Below are positions 40,578 to 41,595 of a stretch of 41,595 nt of DNA, piece by piece. This stretch comes from Bacteroidota bacterium (GTDB taxonomy: Bacteria > Bacteroidota > Bacteroidia > Chitinophagales > JADIYW01). Under the pieces are notes generated by a model. The model was given only the letters and a program-made list of their open reading frames with translations. It ran no database searches and was not told the DNA's origin. The position numbers were made by a program, and so were the translations under genes. Location of the stretch: assembly GCA_020436225.1 (NCBI GenBank), contig JAGQYE010000058.1, positions 1 through 41,595 of the forward strand, in the 5' to 3' direction. Position 1 is the first letter of the stretch. Every line of letters begins with the position of its first letter.

Positions 40578-41595
40578 ATGGCGAAAGAAGAAAAAGCAGT
40601 TAAAGAAGTAGTGAGCGAAAAATCAAAAGCATTACAACTTACCTTAGAGAAATTAGACAAACAGTATGGAAAAGGTACTGTAATGAAATTAGGCGATAAC
40701 TCCGTTGTAGAAACAGATGTAATTTCTACAGGTTCTTTAGGTTTAGATGTTGCTTTAGGCATTGGCGGAATTCCAAGAGGAAGAATTATCGAAATCTATG
40801 GACCGGAATCTTCCGGAAAAACAACGCTTGCTATTCATGCCATTGCAGAAGCACAGAAAAAAGGTGGCATTTGCGCTATTATAGATGCCGAACATGCATT
40901 TGATAAAAAATATGCCGAAGCATTAGGTGTTGATACAGATAATTTATATATCACGCAACCGGACGATGGCGAGCAAGCCTTAGATATTGCTGAGCAATTA
41001 ATTCGTTCTGCAGCAATAGATTTAGTTGTTGTGGACTCTGTAGCTGCATTAGTGCCAAGAAGTGAAATTGAAGGCGAAATGGGCGACAGCAAAATGGGAC
41101 TGCATGCTCGTTTAATGAGCCAAGCAATGCGTAAATTGACAGGTGCCATTAATAAAACTTCTTGTAGTTGTATTTTCATCAACCAATTGCGCGAAAAAAT
41201 TGGCGTTATGTTTGGCAATCCGGAAACTACAACAGGCGGAAATGCTTTAAAATTCTATGCTTCTATTCGATTGGATATCAGAAGGTCAACACAAATAAAA
41301 GATAAAGAAGGAAATGTAATTGGCAATCAAACAAAAGTAAAAGTGGTAAAAAATAAATTGGCACCACCTTTTAAAGTTGCAGAGTTCGACATTATGTTCG
41401 GCAAAGGTGTATCTAAAGAAGGAGAAATCGTAGATATGGGCGCCGATTTAGGCATTTTGCAAAAAAGTGGAGCTTGGTATAGTTATGAAGGACAAAAAAT
41501 TGGACAAGGTCGCGACCAAGTGAAACAACTTTTCTTAGATAATCCGGGATTAGCGGAAGAAATCGAAGGAAAAATAAGAGAAAAATTAAGTGCAG
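40578..41595 (+). CDS. recA: Recombinase A (3' end cut by window edge)
   Basis: The ATP-dependent strand-exchange protein of homologous recombination, which also triggers SOS self-cleavage reactions. 339 residues are visible from [11 protein letters not shown]; Walker A GPESSGKT at 75-82, Walker [11 protein letters not shown], the L1 loop with [53 protein letters not shown] spanning L2, and the C-terminal domain up to [10 protein letters not shown] are all typical. The family is usually 340-350 residues, so the gene is nearly complete. The gene has its own clear promoter and is divergent from the sugar transferase. Confidence 0.98.
   Translation, partial: MAKEEKAVKEVVSEKSKALQLTLEKLDKQYGKGTVMKLGDNSVVETDVISTGSLGLDVALGIGGIPRGRIIEIYGPESSGKTTLAIHAIAEAQKKGGICAIIDAEHAFDKKYAEALGVDTDNLYITQPDDGEQALDIAEQLIRSAAIDLVVVDSVAALVPRSEIEGEMGDSKMGLHARLMSQAMRKLTGAINKTSCSCIFINQLREKIGVMFGNPETTTGGNALKFYASIRLDIRRSTQIKDKEGNVIGNQTKVKVVKNKLAPPFKVAEFDIMFGKGVSKEGEIVDMGADLGILQKSGAWYSYEGQKIGQGRDQVKQLFLDNPGLAEEIEGKIREKLSA

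Overview
The window is a low-GC, gene-dense stretch of a bacterial chromosome, almost certainly from the phylum Bacteroidota. The evidence is: two or three secreted proteins with type IX secretion (Por) style C-terminal tails; promoter elements of the Bacteroidota type (TTG or TTTG, 19-20 bases, TAnnTTTG) and few clear Shine-Dalgarno sites; a short-LID adenylate kinase; an eukaryote-like isoleucyl-tRNA synthetase next to a TraR/DksA protein and lspA; a DUF2461 protein and a Wzi/RemB-like outer-membrane protein. I cannot name the genus; the order could be Chitinophagales, Saprospirales or a relative. No rRNA, tRNA, CRISPR array, prophage or transposase was seen.

Layout. 1-2332: a PhnP-like metallo-hydrolase (cut by the left edge) with a small conserved partner, divergent from an Rrf2 regulator overlapping a DUF2461 gene. 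2418-5480: serA, adk and obgE, with a strong terminator and an odd palindrome plus duplicated flank before obgE. 5540-7144: a DUF937 protein and a zinc-independent MDR oxidoreductase. 7249-13568: tetR-tolC-MFP-RND, a complete tripartite efflux operon with its own regulator. 13591-18002: FKBP lipoprotein, divergent low-molecular-weight phosphatase plus secreted esterase, and a PhoR/PhoB-like two-component pair. 18155-20609: rmlA, galE and a small secreted protein. 20620-25757 (minus): ABC-2 exporter with a T9SS-tailed DUF4397 protein, then grpE-dnaJ. 25848-32002: TlpA-like thioredoxin, alpha/beta hydrolase, an unknown secreted protein, a GT4 glycosyltransferase, dnaN, an alkyltransferase-like protein and a surface protein. 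32075-36999 (minus): ileS-traR/dksA-lspA. 37122-40227 (minus): a polysaccharide-initiating sugar phosphotransferase and a Wzi/RemB-like barrel. 40578-end: recA, cut by the right edge.

How it fits together. Most of this is housekeeping (replication clamp, recombination, translation, chaperones, GTPase, nucleotide metabolism) mixed with cell-envelope functions (efflux, lipoprotein processing, surface polysaccharide precursors, secreted proteins). The least ordinary items are the TraR/DksA protein with a 15-unit histone-H1-like Lys/Ala/Pro repeat, the composite palindrome/terminator upstream of obgE, an alkyltransferase-like protein whose active-site Cys is Ala, an efflux operon interrupted by a long inverted repeat, and a set of promoters so close to start codons that the mRNAs may be leaderless. 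I did not find a convincing wholly new multi-gene system.
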